Below the pieces are notes generated by a model. That model searched no databases and was not told the origin of the DNA. It saw only the letters and a program-made list of their open reading frames with translations. A stretch of DNA of 64,000 bases, taken from positions 62,001 to 126,000 of the forward strand of contig JAMPGV010000002.1 in assembly GCA_023663735.1 (NCBI GenBank), in the 5' to 3' direction. The translations under genes were made by a program, and so were the position numbers. Numbering within the stretch: the first letter of the stretch is position 1; each line of letters opens with the position of its first letter. The stretch comes from Muribaculum sp. Lineage in GTDB: Bacteria; Bacillota; Clostridia; Lachnospirales; Lachnospiraceae. Positions 1 to 8,200 of this stretch are shown here, piece by piece.

Positions 1-656
1 TCAGCCATCTTGGAGACGATCAGCTTCACGGCTCTGATGGCGTCGTCGTTGCCGGGGATAATATAATCCAGCTCCTCGGGATCGCAGTTGGTATCGCCGA
101 TACCGATCAAGGTAATGCCCAGAGAGTGCGCTTCCTGCACACAGATTCTCTCCTTCTTGGGATCTACCACGAAAATCGCGTCGGGGATTCTGGTCATGTT
201 CTTGATACCGCCCAGATTCTTCTCGAGCTTATCCCACTCCTTCTTCAGCTCGATGACTTCCTTCTTGGGAAGCACGTCAAATGTGCCGTCCTGAGACATC
301 GTCTCGATGGCATGAAGTCTGGCAATGCGGGACTGAATGGTCCGGAAATTGGTGAGCATACCGCCCAGCCATCTCTCGTTTACATAGTACATGCCGCAGC
401 GCTCCGCCTCGGTCTTCACCGCATCCTGCGCCTGCTTCTTGGTACCCACAAAGAGGATGGTGCCGCCCTGTGCCGCGATCTCGGAAACCGCGCGGTAAGC
501 CTCGTCCACCTTGCCCACCGACTTCTGCAGGTCGATGATATGGATGCCGTTTCTCTCGGTGAAGATATAGGGAGCCATCTTAGGGTTCCATCTTCTGGTC
601 TGATGTCCGAAATGAACACCTGCTTCAAGTAACTGTTTCATAGAAATAACGCTCAT
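1..656 (-). CDS. rpsB: 30S ribosomal protein S2 (partial, runs off left edge)
   Basis: Ribosomal protein S2 of the small subunit. The reading frame starts at an ATG at 656 behind GGAGGG and continues to base 1 without a stop, so about 218 codons are visible and the C-terminus is missing. The N-terminus has the typical [13 protein letters not shown] start followed by [17 protein letters not shown], and later the family-typical WLGGMLTNF and [10 protein letters not shown] stretches. It has its own promoter (803-831) and a leader of about 140 nt, so it is probably transcribed independently of the motility genes to its right. In Bacillus subtilis rpsB also follows the sigD-swrB end of the fla/che operon. 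Confidence 0.97.
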   Translation of the reverse strand, partial: MSVISMKQLLEAGVHFGHQTRRWNPKMAPYIFTERNGIHIIDLQKSVGKVDEAYRAVSEIAAQGGTILFVGTKKQAQDAVKTEAERCGMYYVNERWLGGMLTNFRTIQSRIARLHAIETMSQDGTFDVLPKKEVIELKKEWDKLEKNLGGIKNMTRIPDAIFVVDPKKERICVQEAHSLGITLIGIGDTNCDPEELDYIIPGNDDAIRAVKLIVSKMA

Positions 657-719
657 GTCTTTCCCTCCGTTTGGTTAGATTCTTCCGCATTTCTTTTCCG
701 CCGAGCCTGCGTGAAAAGC

Positions 720-753
720 CCGGTTCTCTCCGACGGCAATTCCCGGCAACCGG
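720..753 (-). promoter_or_regulatory. stem-loop in the rpsB leader
   Basis: In the transcript the arms CCGGTT (748-753) and AACCGG (720-725) can pair across a 22-nt loop that is itself GC-rich. It lies in the roughly 140-nt untranslated leader of rpsB. Ribosomal protein leaders often fold to bind the protein and control the operon, but I do not recognise a named S2 leader class here, so a regulatory role is inference. Confidence 0.4.
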
Positions 754-802
754 AAACACCACCGCCAAATCGAACATGCGTGTTTTTTGTCACAACGGTT
801 GA

Positions 803-831
803 ATTATACCATAAGAACGCCCCGCTGACAA
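803..831 (-). promoter_or_regulatory. sigma-A promoter of rpsB
   Basis: On the minus strand TTGTCA (826-831) and TATAAT (803-808) are separated by exactly 17 bp, with a TG one base before the -10 (extended -10). It lies just past the stop codon of the trigger-factor-like gene at 841 and directs transcription into rpsB. The predicted start is near 796. Confidence 0.85.
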
Positions 832-840
832 GCGTTTTTA

Positions 841-1692
841 TCAAAATGCCGGATCGGCGTGGGCTTTTACCCAATCGAACGCCTTCAGCATCACCAGATG
901 ATCCTCAATCCGCCTCGGCGGAATGACCGTCTGAACCCTTTCTACGTCCGTCCGGTACCGTTTCGCCAGTTCGCGGTAGTGCGCGGAGATCTCCGCCACC
1001 GTCGCCGTGATTCCCTCAAGCTCTGCAATTTTCAGCAGGGCTAACCGGAATTTCACTTGTATTTTGGCCGGTTCTCTAAAGCTCTCCCTAAACGCCTCCT
1101 CCGTCTGTCCGGTATAAGCCAGATAATCCTGCAAAGATAGCGCTCCGGTTCTGCGGTTCCACTCGCGGAGCATATAAGCCACGCGGTACTCATACGCAAG
1201 CTCTGGGATATCGCCTTTGACCATTCCGGCCAGCTTCCAAGCAAGCAGATCCTCCGGATCCTGAACGCCCTGTGCATCGCCTGCCCCGGACTCTCCGGCC
1301 GCTTCCACCTTCAGTCCCTTATATCCGGCGATCTCCGCCGCCGGCTGCAGCACATAGGTAATCCGGTAAAACGCCTCCTTCGGGCCGCATTTCCCGCAGA
1401 ACCGGATGTCAGGTCTGCCGAAAGGTTTCCGCTCCAGACGCTCGGCCACCGCCTCGGCCGCCCGCCGTCCAGTCATGCCCACGCCCTCTCTGTAAAAAAG
1501 ATGCCGCCCATACCGCTCCTCAAGCATTCTGCGCGTCGCTCTCCCCTTTCGGAACCGGGAACCGAAGATCTGAAAATCTCCGCGCCGCCGCAAATAGGCC
1601 GCCTGTGCGGCCTCATCAAGCTCTTTTACGCTTACTTTCACTTCCGTTACCACGACATTTTCCTGTGTCCTGAGTTCGGAAACAATCTCCAT
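841..1692 (-). CDS. trigger factor-like protein lacking the PPIase domain
   Basis: 283 aa, start ATG behind AAAGGAG. The first 115 residues or so resemble the ribosome-binding N-domain of trigger factor, including a diverged signature loop (SRFRKGRATRRMLEERYG, where the canonical form is GFRKGKAP) and a YKGLKVE segment of the kind that normally leads into the FKBP-type PPIase domain. That domain is absent: the sequence passes through a short G/A/E-rich linker straight into a helical region (IPELAYEYRVAYMLREW, LQDYLAYTGQTEEAFRE) like the trigger factor C-terminal chaperone domain. Full trigger factors are about 430 aa. It is the last gene of the motility operon before rpsB. A chaperone or export-assistance role for flagellar proteins is inference. 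The housekeeping tig gene would be expected elsewhere. Confidence 0.75.
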   Translation of the reverse strand: MEIVSELRTQENVVVTEVKVSVKELDEAAQAAYLRRRGDFQIFGSRFRKGRATRRMLEERYGRHLFYREGVGMTGRRAAEAVAERLERKPFGRPDIRFCGKCGPKEAFYRITYVLQPAAEIAGYKGLKVEAAGESGAGDAQGVQDPEDLLAWKLAGMVKGDIPELAYEYRVAYMLREWNRRTGALSLQDYLAYTGQTEEAFRESFREPAKIQVKFRLALLKIAELEGITATVAEISAHYRELAKRYRTDVERVQTVIPPRRIEDHLVMLKAFDWVKAHADPAF

Positions 1693-1760
1693 ACGGATCT
1701 CTCCTTTCGTCCGCTGCGTCCCTGATCTGCCATTCCTGTTTTCTGATTCCTGCTCTTCTT

Positions 1761-2423
1761 TTACCCGCCCGTGATGATTCTCGCGATCTCCTCCTCGCTG
1801 GTTCCGGGAACGATCTCATAAGTCCCCGCACGCAGCCGCTTGGAATAGCCGTTGTCGCACAGGAATGTGTCGAATGCCGACGCGTCCTCCACAAGCCCCA
1901 CCGCCGCTAAATCCCTGCTGACGCCCGAGGATCCCGCCCCGTTCTGAATCCGGAACGTGATCGTTTGGAGCGGTTCCTCCGTTTCGGAAGACCCCGTCTC
2001 CACAGAAGTTTCCTCCGGCTCCGTGGAAGCTCCCGCAGAACCATCCGGCCGGACGCCGCCATCGGGAGCGTTTGCGCCGCTCTCCTGCGTTTCGGACATC
2101 CCGTTTCCATCGGGAGCGCTTTCTCCGCTCTCCTCGGAAAGCCCAACGCCGTCTCCGCCGGAAGCGTTTCCGCTCTGGTCCTCGGGCATACCTTCTCCGC
2201 CGGAAGCGTTTTCACCGCTGCCGCTCTCCGTCTCCGCAGGTTCCTGACCGCCTTGCAACGACGACAGCCTCACGGAATCGCTCTCGATCATGCCCAGCGC
2301 AAGCGCCCTCTGCCGGATCTGCGCATCCGTCAAGGGCTTATTGCCCGCATTGACCACCGCAAAAATAATGGTGGTGAGTACAATACCCACCGCCAATCCT
2401 CTCAAATAGTATCTGAGTCTCAT
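1761..2423 (-). CDS. membrane protein with MltG/YceG-like C-terminal domain
   Basis: About 220 aa from the ATG at 2423; an in-frame TTG at 2438 sits only one base from AAGGAG, so the start is uncertain. One N-terminal membrane segment (LRGLAVGIVLTTIIFAVV) is followed by a low-complexity Ser/Gly/Glu/Ala region of about 100 residues with repeated ESG and DGNG motifs. The last 65 residues resemble the N-terminal LysM-like part of the endolytic transglycosylase MltG: IQNGAGSSGVSRDLAAVGLV, then LRAGTYEIVPGTSEEEI. The catalytic region of MltG is absent, so it probably binds rather than cuts peptidoglycan. It lies between the SwrB-like and trigger-factor-like genes in the motility operon. Confidence 0.7.
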   Translation of the reverse strand: MRLRYYLRGLAVGIVLTTIIFAVVNAGNKPLTDAQIRQRALALGMIESDSVRLSSLQGGQEPAETESGSGENASGGEGMPEDQSGNASGGDGVGLSEESGESAPDGNGMSETQESGANAPDGGVRPDGSAGASTEPEETSVETGSSETEEPLQTITFRIQNGAGSSGVSRDLAAVGLVEDASAFDTFLCDNGYSKRLRAGTYEIVPGTSEEEIARIITGG

Positions 2424-2462
2424 CGTCAAATCTCGCAATCTCCTTCATTCATCTCATCTGCC

Positions 2463-3881
2463 CTACAGGCTCTTGTACAAATCAATCACAAGTTTTACTT
2501 CCCCGACGCCGAGTCCAAGCTCCTTGGCGATGGCGACCTTGGATTTGCCCTGCTGGTAAAGCTTTAGGATCCGCTCGTTATTGTTGCTCTCCGCCCCGCC
2601 CGCCATAAACTGCAGATCCATCAGCGGACTCTGCGCCGCAGGATTTCCTGCAATATTTCCTGCGTAACTCCCATTCGCGCTTCCTGCGTTTGCAGTTTTT
2701 CCTGCATTCCCCGTCTGTATAGGCGGTATCTCCAGTACCGGCTGCATATTCTGCACCGGCGGTACATGCGCCACATCCATCACAGGCTGCTGCAGATCCT
2801 GCATGGACTGTTGCAGACCCGGTACGAACTGTTGCAGATTCAACACGGTCTGTTGCAGATCCGGCACGGGCTGTTGTAGACCCGGCACGGGCTGCATCCC
2901 CGACCCTGCCGCCATATCCTGTGCGGGCTGCTGCTGATTCGGCACGGGCTGCATCCTCTGCCCTGCCGCCATATCCTGTGCGGGCTGCTGCTGATCCGGC
3001 ACGAACTGTTGCAAATCTGACACAGACTGTTGCAGACCCGGCACGGGCTGCATACTCTGCCCTGCCGTCATATCCTGTGCAGGCTGTTTCAAATCCGACA
3101 CAGACTGTTGCAAACCCGGCCCTGCCGCCATATCCTGTACCGGCGGCACATCCGCTACATCCGGCACGGGCTGTTGCAGATCCAACACAGTCTGTTGCAG
3201 ACCCGGCACGGTCTGCATACTCTGCACCGGCGGCATGTTCACCACAGCCTGCCCCACAGGAAGCCCCATCCGCTGTTCCGGCGAATCGGCCGGCTCCCGG
3301 GGTTCCACAATTTTCTCGACTCCTATGGGCGCCAGCCGCCTAAAAGATACGTTGCCGATGACCGCGCGCTCCATGTCCCGGTTCTTCTGCTCTAGCTGCT
3401 CCAGCGAATCGATCAGCGACTCCGCCTCCTGTTTCGCCTGCTCCAGCGAATCGGCAAGCGACTCCGCCTCCTGTTTGGCCGACTCCGCCTCCTGCATGGT
3501 CTGAGTCAGTTCGGACATCATATTTTTCAGTCCGGTATGCTTGTTATTGAGCATATCATACAGGAAAACGACCTCCTCATGATTCTTGTGAATCTCTGCC
3601 AGCACTGTGTCGGAATACTCATTGATCGCCATGATTTTCTCGTTGGTCAGGCGCTCCAGCGAACGCTCGGTCTTCTCCACCGCATAGGTCACGGCCTCCC
3701 CCACCACATCGGCCACATGCTGTCTGATATCGTTCATCTGCTGCTCAACCAAGGTCTTTATCTCATCCTTCGCCAGCGCTCTGGCATCCTCCTGTACCGC
3801 CTCTTTCTCCACCGGGAGAACAAAGCTGAGTACCGCGAGAATACCGCCCGCCAACAGCAGCACTATCTCCAAACCGCCCAT
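2463..3881 (-). CDS. SwrB-like membrane protein with Gln/Pro-rich repeats
   Basis: 472 aa, ATG behind GAGGAG. Layout: a single N-terminal membrane segment (residues 1-22), a long coiled coil (about 30-175, with repeated EQAKQEAESL heptads), a repetitive Gln/Pro/Val/Asp-rich stretch (about 215-388, units such as PVPGLQQSVSDLQQ), and a C-terminal helix-turn-helix-like segment of about 38 residues (KSKVAIAKELGLGVGEVKLV). The membrane anchor, coiled coil and this C-terminal motif, together with the position between sigD/fliA and rpsB, match B. subtilis SwrB, which promotes basal body assembly and swarming. SwrB is under 200 aa; the extra length here is mostly the repeat. Function is assigned by architecture and synteny. 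Confidence 0.65.
   Translation of the reverse strand: MGGLEIVLLLAGGILAVLSFVLPVEKEAVQEDARALAKDEIKTLVEQQMNDIRQHVADVVGEAVTYAVEKTERSLERLTNEKIMAINEYSDTVLAEIHKNHEEVVFLYDMLNNKHTGLKNMMSELTQTMQEAESAKQEAESLADSLEQAKQEAESLIDSLEQLEQKNRDMERAVIGNVSFRRLAPIGVEKIVEPREPADSPEQRMGLPVGQAVVNMPPVQSMQTVPGLQQTVLDLQQPVPDVADVPPVQDMAAGPGLQQSVSDLKQPAQDMTAGQSMQPVPGLQQSVSDLQQFVPDQQQPAQDMAAGQRMQPVPNQQQPAQDMAAGSGMQPVPGLQQPVPDLQQTVLNLQQFVPGLQQSMQDLQQPVMDVAHVPPVQNMQPVLEIPPIQTGNAGKTANAGSANGSYAGNIAGNPAAQSPLMDLQFMAGGAESNNNERILKLYQQGKSKVAIAKELGLGVGEVKLVIDLYKSL
2720..3240 (-). repeat. degenerate tandem repeats in the SwrB-like gene
   Basis: In-frame array of related units of about 24-45 bp. On the plus strand it reads as recurring cggcacgggctg, ctgttgcagatc and gccgccatatcctgtg blocks. 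It encodes alternating V-P-x-L-Q-Q and PAQDMAAG-type peptides. Whole blocks recur almost exactly (for example around 2905-2995), which points to recent slippage or unequal exchange. Confidence 0.85.
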
Positions 3882-3891
3882 GTCACTCTCC

Positions 3892-4200
3892 TCAGATTTT
3901 CATGTCAAAACTGCCGCGTCCTTTCACGATCACGCGGCTGTTCTGCTCGTTTTTCCTTCGGTTTCTGCCTCCGTCCCCGGCATACTCGTTACTGCCTTTG
4001 TCTCTGGCGTCCTGTCTCTTGTTCTGCCATTCCGTCTGGTCGCTGCCGGTTACGCTGTTCGCCCGCTGGGTCTCGGTTTTCTGTGCCTGCTGTCCCAGAT
4101 TGGTCTGTTCCACCAGTCCCTTATTGTCCTCGTTATGCTTGATGGTGGTATAATCCTGCGCTCTGCTGATCGTCGTCAGTTCAATCGCCCCAAATGCCAT
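3892..4200 (-). CDS. small hydrophilic protein of the flagellar operon, unknown function
   Basis: 102 aa, ATG behind AGGAGGGAG and 10 bp downstream of the fapA-like stop. There is no membrane segment. It starts MAFGAIELTTISRAQDY, has a Gln/Asn/Lys/Arg-rich disordered middle, and ends in a basic Gly/Ser stretch. I do not recognise a named family. Its tight spacing in the fliA-fapA-swrB segment suggests a clade-specific accessory of flagellar assembly or regulation, which is inference. Confidence 0.7.
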   Translation of the reverse strand: MAFGAIELTTISRAQDYTTIKHNEDNKGLVEQTNLGQQAQKTETQRANSVTGSDQTEWQNKRQDARDKGSNEYAGDGGRNRRKNEQNSRVIVKGRGSFDMKI

Positions 4201-4210
4201 ATGCTCCCTC

Positions 4211-5806
4211 CTACAGCGGCGCCATTTTCACTTCGCCCTGAATCCGCTCAAATCTGCAATACTTATAACTGCTCTGCACATTCATGGAGACGTCGCTGAT
4301 TGTGATGGTGGTGCCGGGGAACACCTCGCCGGTGACTTCCACCACGGCTCTCTTTTTGATATCCACCAGACGCTGCAGCTCCAGCATCTCCTGATTCTTT
4401 TTCGCCAAAGTCTTTTTGTCCGTCTCGATCTGTTTTGCGGCGTCTTTGATATACAAAAGCTGGTCGGGCGTAAATTTTACCCCGCGGGCATGTTTCTCCG
4501 CAAAGTTGGTGAGGATGGGCTGCGCGTTCCGAATGGATTTCACCAGTCCGCCCACCTCTTTCTGGAGGGCAAGATATTCCTCCCGCAGCTTGAAGTTCGT
4601 CCCCACTTCCACAACGGTGGCGGCGCCCATGCTGGCTCCGATGTTTTTGGCGGAAATCTTGTTGCCCGCCTTCACATGGCCGCCGGTGATATAGCCCTTT
4701 TTGCCGTTCACAACCACCTCGTCGCCCGCCGTCACGTTGCTGTGGAGAATCGCTCCGGTGTTGACGTAACCGTTCTCCGCCACGATATCCGCACTCTCGA
4801 TAAACTTGGCTACAATATTTCCCCCTGCACGTAGTGTACCCTTGGACATACCGTTCATTCCCCGTGCAATGATAATATTTCCGGTGGCGAAAATATAAGC
4901 TCCCTCCACCACGCCGTTGATAATGACGTTGCCGCTCGCCCGCACCGTGAAATTGGACGCCACGTTGCCGTTGATCTGCACGCTTCCGTTAAATTCAATA
5001 TTTCCGGTAGAAGTATCCACATTTTCCACCGTATAGACGTCCGACACAAAAACCTGTCCGTCCACCAGCGTCACATGCCCATCTACCTGAGAGCTGATGG
5101 AGAGATGATCCTCCGACAGATCAATGTGTTTGCCGTATTTGAGCGCCGCCCGCTTCACTTCCCTCGGCTTGATGCGCACACCCAGAATATTCATTCCGTA
5201 CTCGCCCTCATCCTCGGGTATGATTCTCGCCAGCACATCGCCCTTATGACAGTGGTTGATGACATTGAGATTAAAATAATCCACACTGCCGTCCTCCAAA
5301 AGTGTCGGCTGCGCGCGCAGATCCGTGTTGAAGAAATACTCAATCTCCGCATCCTTGCCATGTCTGGGTTCCTTCCCGCGGGCTACCAGCAGATCTTTGC
5401 ACCAGACGCCGTCGGACATAAAATGATCCTGCAGCTCTCCGGTCTGGATTCCCGAAATGATATTGCGGCAGCGCAGATCCGCCAGAAAATCATTGAACGT
5501 GATGCGCTGTCCGTTCTCCGAAGGGGGATAGAACCGCACGGTGGCCAGCATCCCCTCCTCCTTGATCTCCAGAAAATAAGTCTCATCGACAGCGGGACAC
5601 TCTCCCTGTGCCAGAGAACACGTCAGCTCTTTTCCCGCATCGAGAAATTGTTTTAATGTTTTCAAATCGTAGGGAAGGCTTCTTTTGTCAAGCCATGCCG
5701 TCAGCTCACTGATCGGAACCGCTTCACCCCCGTCTTTCGGCGGGAAAAGCTTTACTCCAAATCCTCCGCCCGGGGTATTCACCAGTTGAAAATATCCGTT
5801 CTGCAT
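4211..5806 (-). CDS. FapA family protein (DUF342)
   Basis: 531 aa, ATG behind AGGAGG. The middle and C-terminal half is a parallel beta-helix type repeat (GNIEFNGSVQINGNV, ASGNVIINGVVEGA, ATGNIIIARGMNG, GGHVKAGNKISAKNIG) followed by a coiled coil (about 400-475), which is the DUF342/FapA layout. FapA relatives are often encoded with flagellar genes in Firmicutes and Vibrio and have been linked to polar flagellar assembly or cell-surface signalling, but the molecular role is not settled. It follows fliA with a 42-bp gap and shares its transcript. Confidence 0.85.
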   Translation of the reverse strand: MQNGYFQLVNTPGGGFGVKLFPPKDGGEAVPISELTAWLDKRSLPYDLKTLKQFLDAGKELTCSLAQGECPAVDETYFLEIKEEGMLATVRFYPPSENGQRITFNDFLADLRCRNIISGIQTGELQDHFMSDGVWCKDLLVARGKEPRHGKDAEIEYFFNTDLRAQPTLLEDGSVDYFNLNVINHCHKGDVLARIIPEDEGEYGMNILGVRIKPREVKRAALKYGKHIDLSEDHLSISSQVDGHVTLVDGQVFVSDVYTVENVDTSTGNIEFNGSVQINGNVASNFTVRASGNVIINGVVEGAYIFATGNIIIARGMNGMSKGTLRAGGNIVAKFIESADIVAENGYVNTGAILHSNVTAGDEVVVNGKKGYITGGHVKAGNKISAKNIGASMGAATVVEVGTNFKLREEYLALQKEVGGLVKSIRNAQPILTNFAEKHARGVKFTPDQLLYIKDAAKQIETDKKTLAKKNQEMLELQRLVDIKKRAVVEVTGEVFPGTTITISDVSMNVQSSYKYCRFERIQGEVKMAPL

Positions 5807-5848
5807 AAACGTCCTCCTCTTATATTCCCGCCTCCGCCCTCCTTGGCG

Positions 5849-6631
5849 TCAGCCGGTGAGAATTCCCATATAATTGCCCATCTTCGCTTTCATCTTCTGT
5901 AGAGCGCGGGTGTGGAGCTGTGAAATTCTCGACTCGGAAACCTCCAGAATATTGCTGATTTCCTTCAAAGTCAGCTCCTCGTAGTAATAGAGCGTGATGA
6001 CTTTCCGCTCTTTCTCCGTCAGAAGTTCCAGAGCCTCCCCCAATACCTTGGCAAGCTCCTCCTTTTCCACCTTCTCCTCAGGATTCTCAAAATGCGCCGT
6101 GGTGCGCCTGCTGTAATCCTGAGAAACGTCGCTTCCCTGCTCCATATATTCGTTCAAAGAGACAAGTCCTGTCACCTTCATCTGGGACTGCCAGTCGAGA
6201 TATTCGTCGTCCGATATTCCGAGCGCCGCGGCAATCTCCTCGTCGCTGGCCACATGTCCGGTCTCCTGCTCGATCTCCCGAATCACCGAATCGATCTTTT
6301 TCTGCTTCTGCCTGATCGTGCGTGGAATCCAATCCATCTTGCGGATCTGATCCAGAATGGAACCGCGGATCCGCAGGCTGGCATAAGTTTCAAACTTTAC
6401 CTCTTTCATGTAGTCAAATTTGTCGATGGCGTCAATCAGGCCGAAAATCCCATAACTTACCAGATCTTCATATTCCACATTATAGCCCAGATACATGCTC
6501 AGGCGTCCGGCCACAACCTTTACCAAAGGCGCGTATTCCAATATAATTTTTTCCCGCAGCTCCGCATTCTTTGAGCTGGCATATTCTTCCAAAAGCTTTT
6601 TTCTGCCCGCCTCGTCCACTGGAATCCACAC
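5849..6631 (-). CDS. fliA: RNA polymerase sigma factor for flagellar operon (sigma-28/sigma-D)
   Basis: 260 aa. Region 2 is seen in YEDLVSYGIFGLIDAIDKFD and YASLRIRGSILDQIRKMDWI, and region 4 near the C-terminus in EELTLKEISNILEVSESRIS. This factor directs RNA polymerase to late flagellar and chemotaxis promoters (TAAA-N15-GCCGATAA). As in B. subtilis sigD, the gene sits near the end of the fla/che operon, so its expression depends on transcription through the whole operon. The start is a GTG; GGAGGAG abuts the one at 6631, and a second in-frame GTG at 6619 has a looser spacing, so the first four residues are uncertain. Confidence 0.96.
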   Translation of the reverse strand: MWIPVDEAGRKKLLEEYASSKNAELREKIILEYAPLVKVVAGRLSMYLGYNVEYEDLVSYGIFGLIDAIDKFDYMKEVKFETYASLRIRGSILDQIRKMDWIPRTIRQKQKKIDSVIREIEQETGHVASDEEIAAALGISDDEYLDWQSQMKVTGLVSLNEYMEQGSDVSQDYSRRTTAHFENPEEKVEKEELAKVLGEALELLTEKERKVITLYYYEELTLKEISNILEVSESRISQLHTRALQKMKAKMGNYMGILTG

Positions 6632-6662
6632 CTCCTCCGCTGTTTTTCACAGGCCGTATTTC

Positions 6663-6959
6663 CTATTCGTTCCGGTCTCCCCCGGCGCTCTCGCCGGCTT
6701 CCTGCCCCGCGCCTTCCACGGCATCCTGCTCCGCATCCTTCTCTATGACTTCGCCTTCCTCGGAAAACCGCTCCTCGTTTTGTTTGTCAAACAAATCCAA
6801 AGTCCATTTCAGCACGCAGCCCAGAATATAAAACACCAACAGCACCACAAACAATACGATCAGCTGATTCAGCATGGAATACTGCCGGATCAGATTGATG
6901 ACACAGGTTACGGATCCTGCCGCCAGCATCAATAATAAGGGCAAATTATTTCTCTTCAT
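6663..6959 (-). CDS. small two-segment membrane protein, unknown function
   Basis: 98 aa between cheD and fliA. Two hydrophobic segments (LPLLLMLAAGSVTCVINLI and LIVLFVVLLVFYILGCVL) are followed by a strongly acidic tail of about 40 residues rich in Glu, Ala and Gly. GGGAG precedes the ATG. I do not recognise a family. B. subtilis has no gene between cheD and sigD, so this is an insertion; its place suggests a motility accessory, without direct support. Confidence 0.65.
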   Translation of the reverse strand: MKRNNLPLLLMLAAGSVTCVINLIRQYSMLNQLIVLFVVLLVFYILGCVLKWTLDLFDKQNEERFSEEGEVIEKDAEQDAVEGAGQEAGESAGGDRNE

Positions 6960-7044
6960 CTAAGCTCCCGTCTGCCCGCCCCAGCAGGCAATTTCTGTCA
7001 ATCATAAATAGAACTTGCGCCGTTTCGGGATCAGTCCGCAGGTC

Positions 7045-7533
7045 TCAGATCACGCGCTCCGGCCTGCCCACCGCACGGATGACATAGTCTCCGCTCTCCG
7101 GGTAAAAAATCACCGTGCGCCCGTAATCTCCGCCCGTATCCTGCGCCATAATGGGAATACTCAGTTCCCTCAGCTTTCTCACGGAAGCTTCCGCATTGCG
7201 GACTCCCACCTGTACCATATCGGATTTGCCCTGAAAGGCAAACATTGTAGCTCCTCCGGCCAGTTTGGCCGTCATACATCCTCTTCGTGCTCCCATTCTC
7301 TCCATCTGGCGGACCAGCTCCACAATTCCGGTATCCGCAAATTTGGCGATATTCAGCCCTGCATTGCGGATCGCCGTACTGTCTGGAAGCATGATATGAG
7401 CCAAACCACCTATTTTCGCAATCGGATCCCGGAGTGCTATGCCGACACAGGAGCCAAGCCCCAGAGTCGTCAGTCCGTCCGGGCTTTTACATGTCTTCAA
7501 ATCCGCCATTCCTACTTTGATAATCTCACTCAT
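7045..7533 (-). CDS. cheD: chemoreceptor glutamine deamidase CheD
   Basis: 162 aa. CheD deamidates receptor glutamines and, in Bacillus-type systems, is controlled by binding CheC. The catalytic Cys lies in GLGSCVGIALRD near residue 29, the His in AHIMLPDS, and the Thr in the DTG motif; the GGATMF segment also fits the family. The ATG follows AAGGTGATGTGAG. It is directly downstream of cheC, the usual arrangement of interacting partners. Confidence 0.97.
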   Translation of the reverse strand: MSEIIKVGMADLKTCKSPDGLTTLGLGSCVGIALRDPIAKIGGLAHIMLPDSTAIRNAGLNIAKFADTGIVELVRQMERMGARRGCMTAKLAGGATMFAFQGKSDMVQVGVRNAEASVRKLRELSIPIMAQDTGGDYGRTVIFYPESGDYVIRAVGRPERVI

Positions 7534-7553
7534 CTCACATCACCTTCTACCGT

Positions 7554-8177
7554 TTATTCTATGGGCATTCCCAGCGAACCAAGAATTTTGGAATAAGAAT
7601 TCAGGTCCGGTATTAGGATGAAATATCCGTCAATTTCAATCTCATCGAAAAACTGTGACTGTATCAGGAGAATGTTGTCTCCCATAATGCCAAATTCAAT
7701 CGCGGGAACGCTCAAAATCGCGCCCGCCATATCCACCGCCAGCTCGGGCGGCGTGGGATAAATCTTCAAGTTGGTGATCACCGAGAGCGAATTCAAATAG
7801 GCTCCCGTGATAATATTCCCCACCTCCATCAGGGCGGACAGCTCCATCTCCGTGAAGTCCCCCTCCTCGGGCGCCATCCCCATCATCAATTTGTTAATCA
7901 GATGCCTTGCGCTGTTTTTCTCGATCAGAAACATCATGCTTCCGGTGATGTCGCCTTCGACTCCCAGAAGAACGCCCGCCATAATCTGCTCCTCGCCTCC
8001 CATCATGGCTCCCACTTCGTGGAATTCCAGCAGCTTGATCTGTGGAACTCTCATATCCACTTTACAGCCCAGCATCTGAGACAGCGCCGTCATCGCGTTG
8101 CCCGCGCCGATATTTCCAAGTTCCTTCAACACATCCATGTATGTTTCAGATACTTTTTCAAGACTGATATTGCTCAT
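7554..8177 (-). CDS. cheC: CheY-P phosphatase CheC
   Basis: 207 aa from the ATG at 8177 (AGAAGGAG, 7-base spacing; the frame also opens at an upstream TTG). CheC removes phosphate from CheY-P and, when bound to CheD, links methylation-independent adaptation to the motor signal. Both phosphatase E-x-x-N motifs are visible: KELGNIGAGNAMTAL near residue 20 and MEVGNIITGAYLNS near residue 120. It lies 21 bp upstream of cheD and shares its transcript. Confidence 0.96.
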   Translation of the reverse strand: MSNISLEKVSETYMDVLKELGNIGAGNAMTALSQMLGCKVDMRVPQIKLLEFHEVGAMMGGEEQIMAGVLLGVEGDITGSMMFLIEKNSARHLINKLMMGMAPEEGDFTEMELSALMEVGNIITGAYLNSLSVITNLKIYPTPPELAVDMAGAILSVPAIEFGIMGDNILLIQSQFFDEIEIDGYFILIPDLNSYSKILGSLGMPIE

Positions 8178-8200
8178 TTCCAATCTCCTTCTTAAGACTA

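Noticed and set aside
2720..3240. CRISPR-like array
   Set aside because: Repeats are in frame, degenerate and without unique spacers of constant length; they encode protein. No cas genes.
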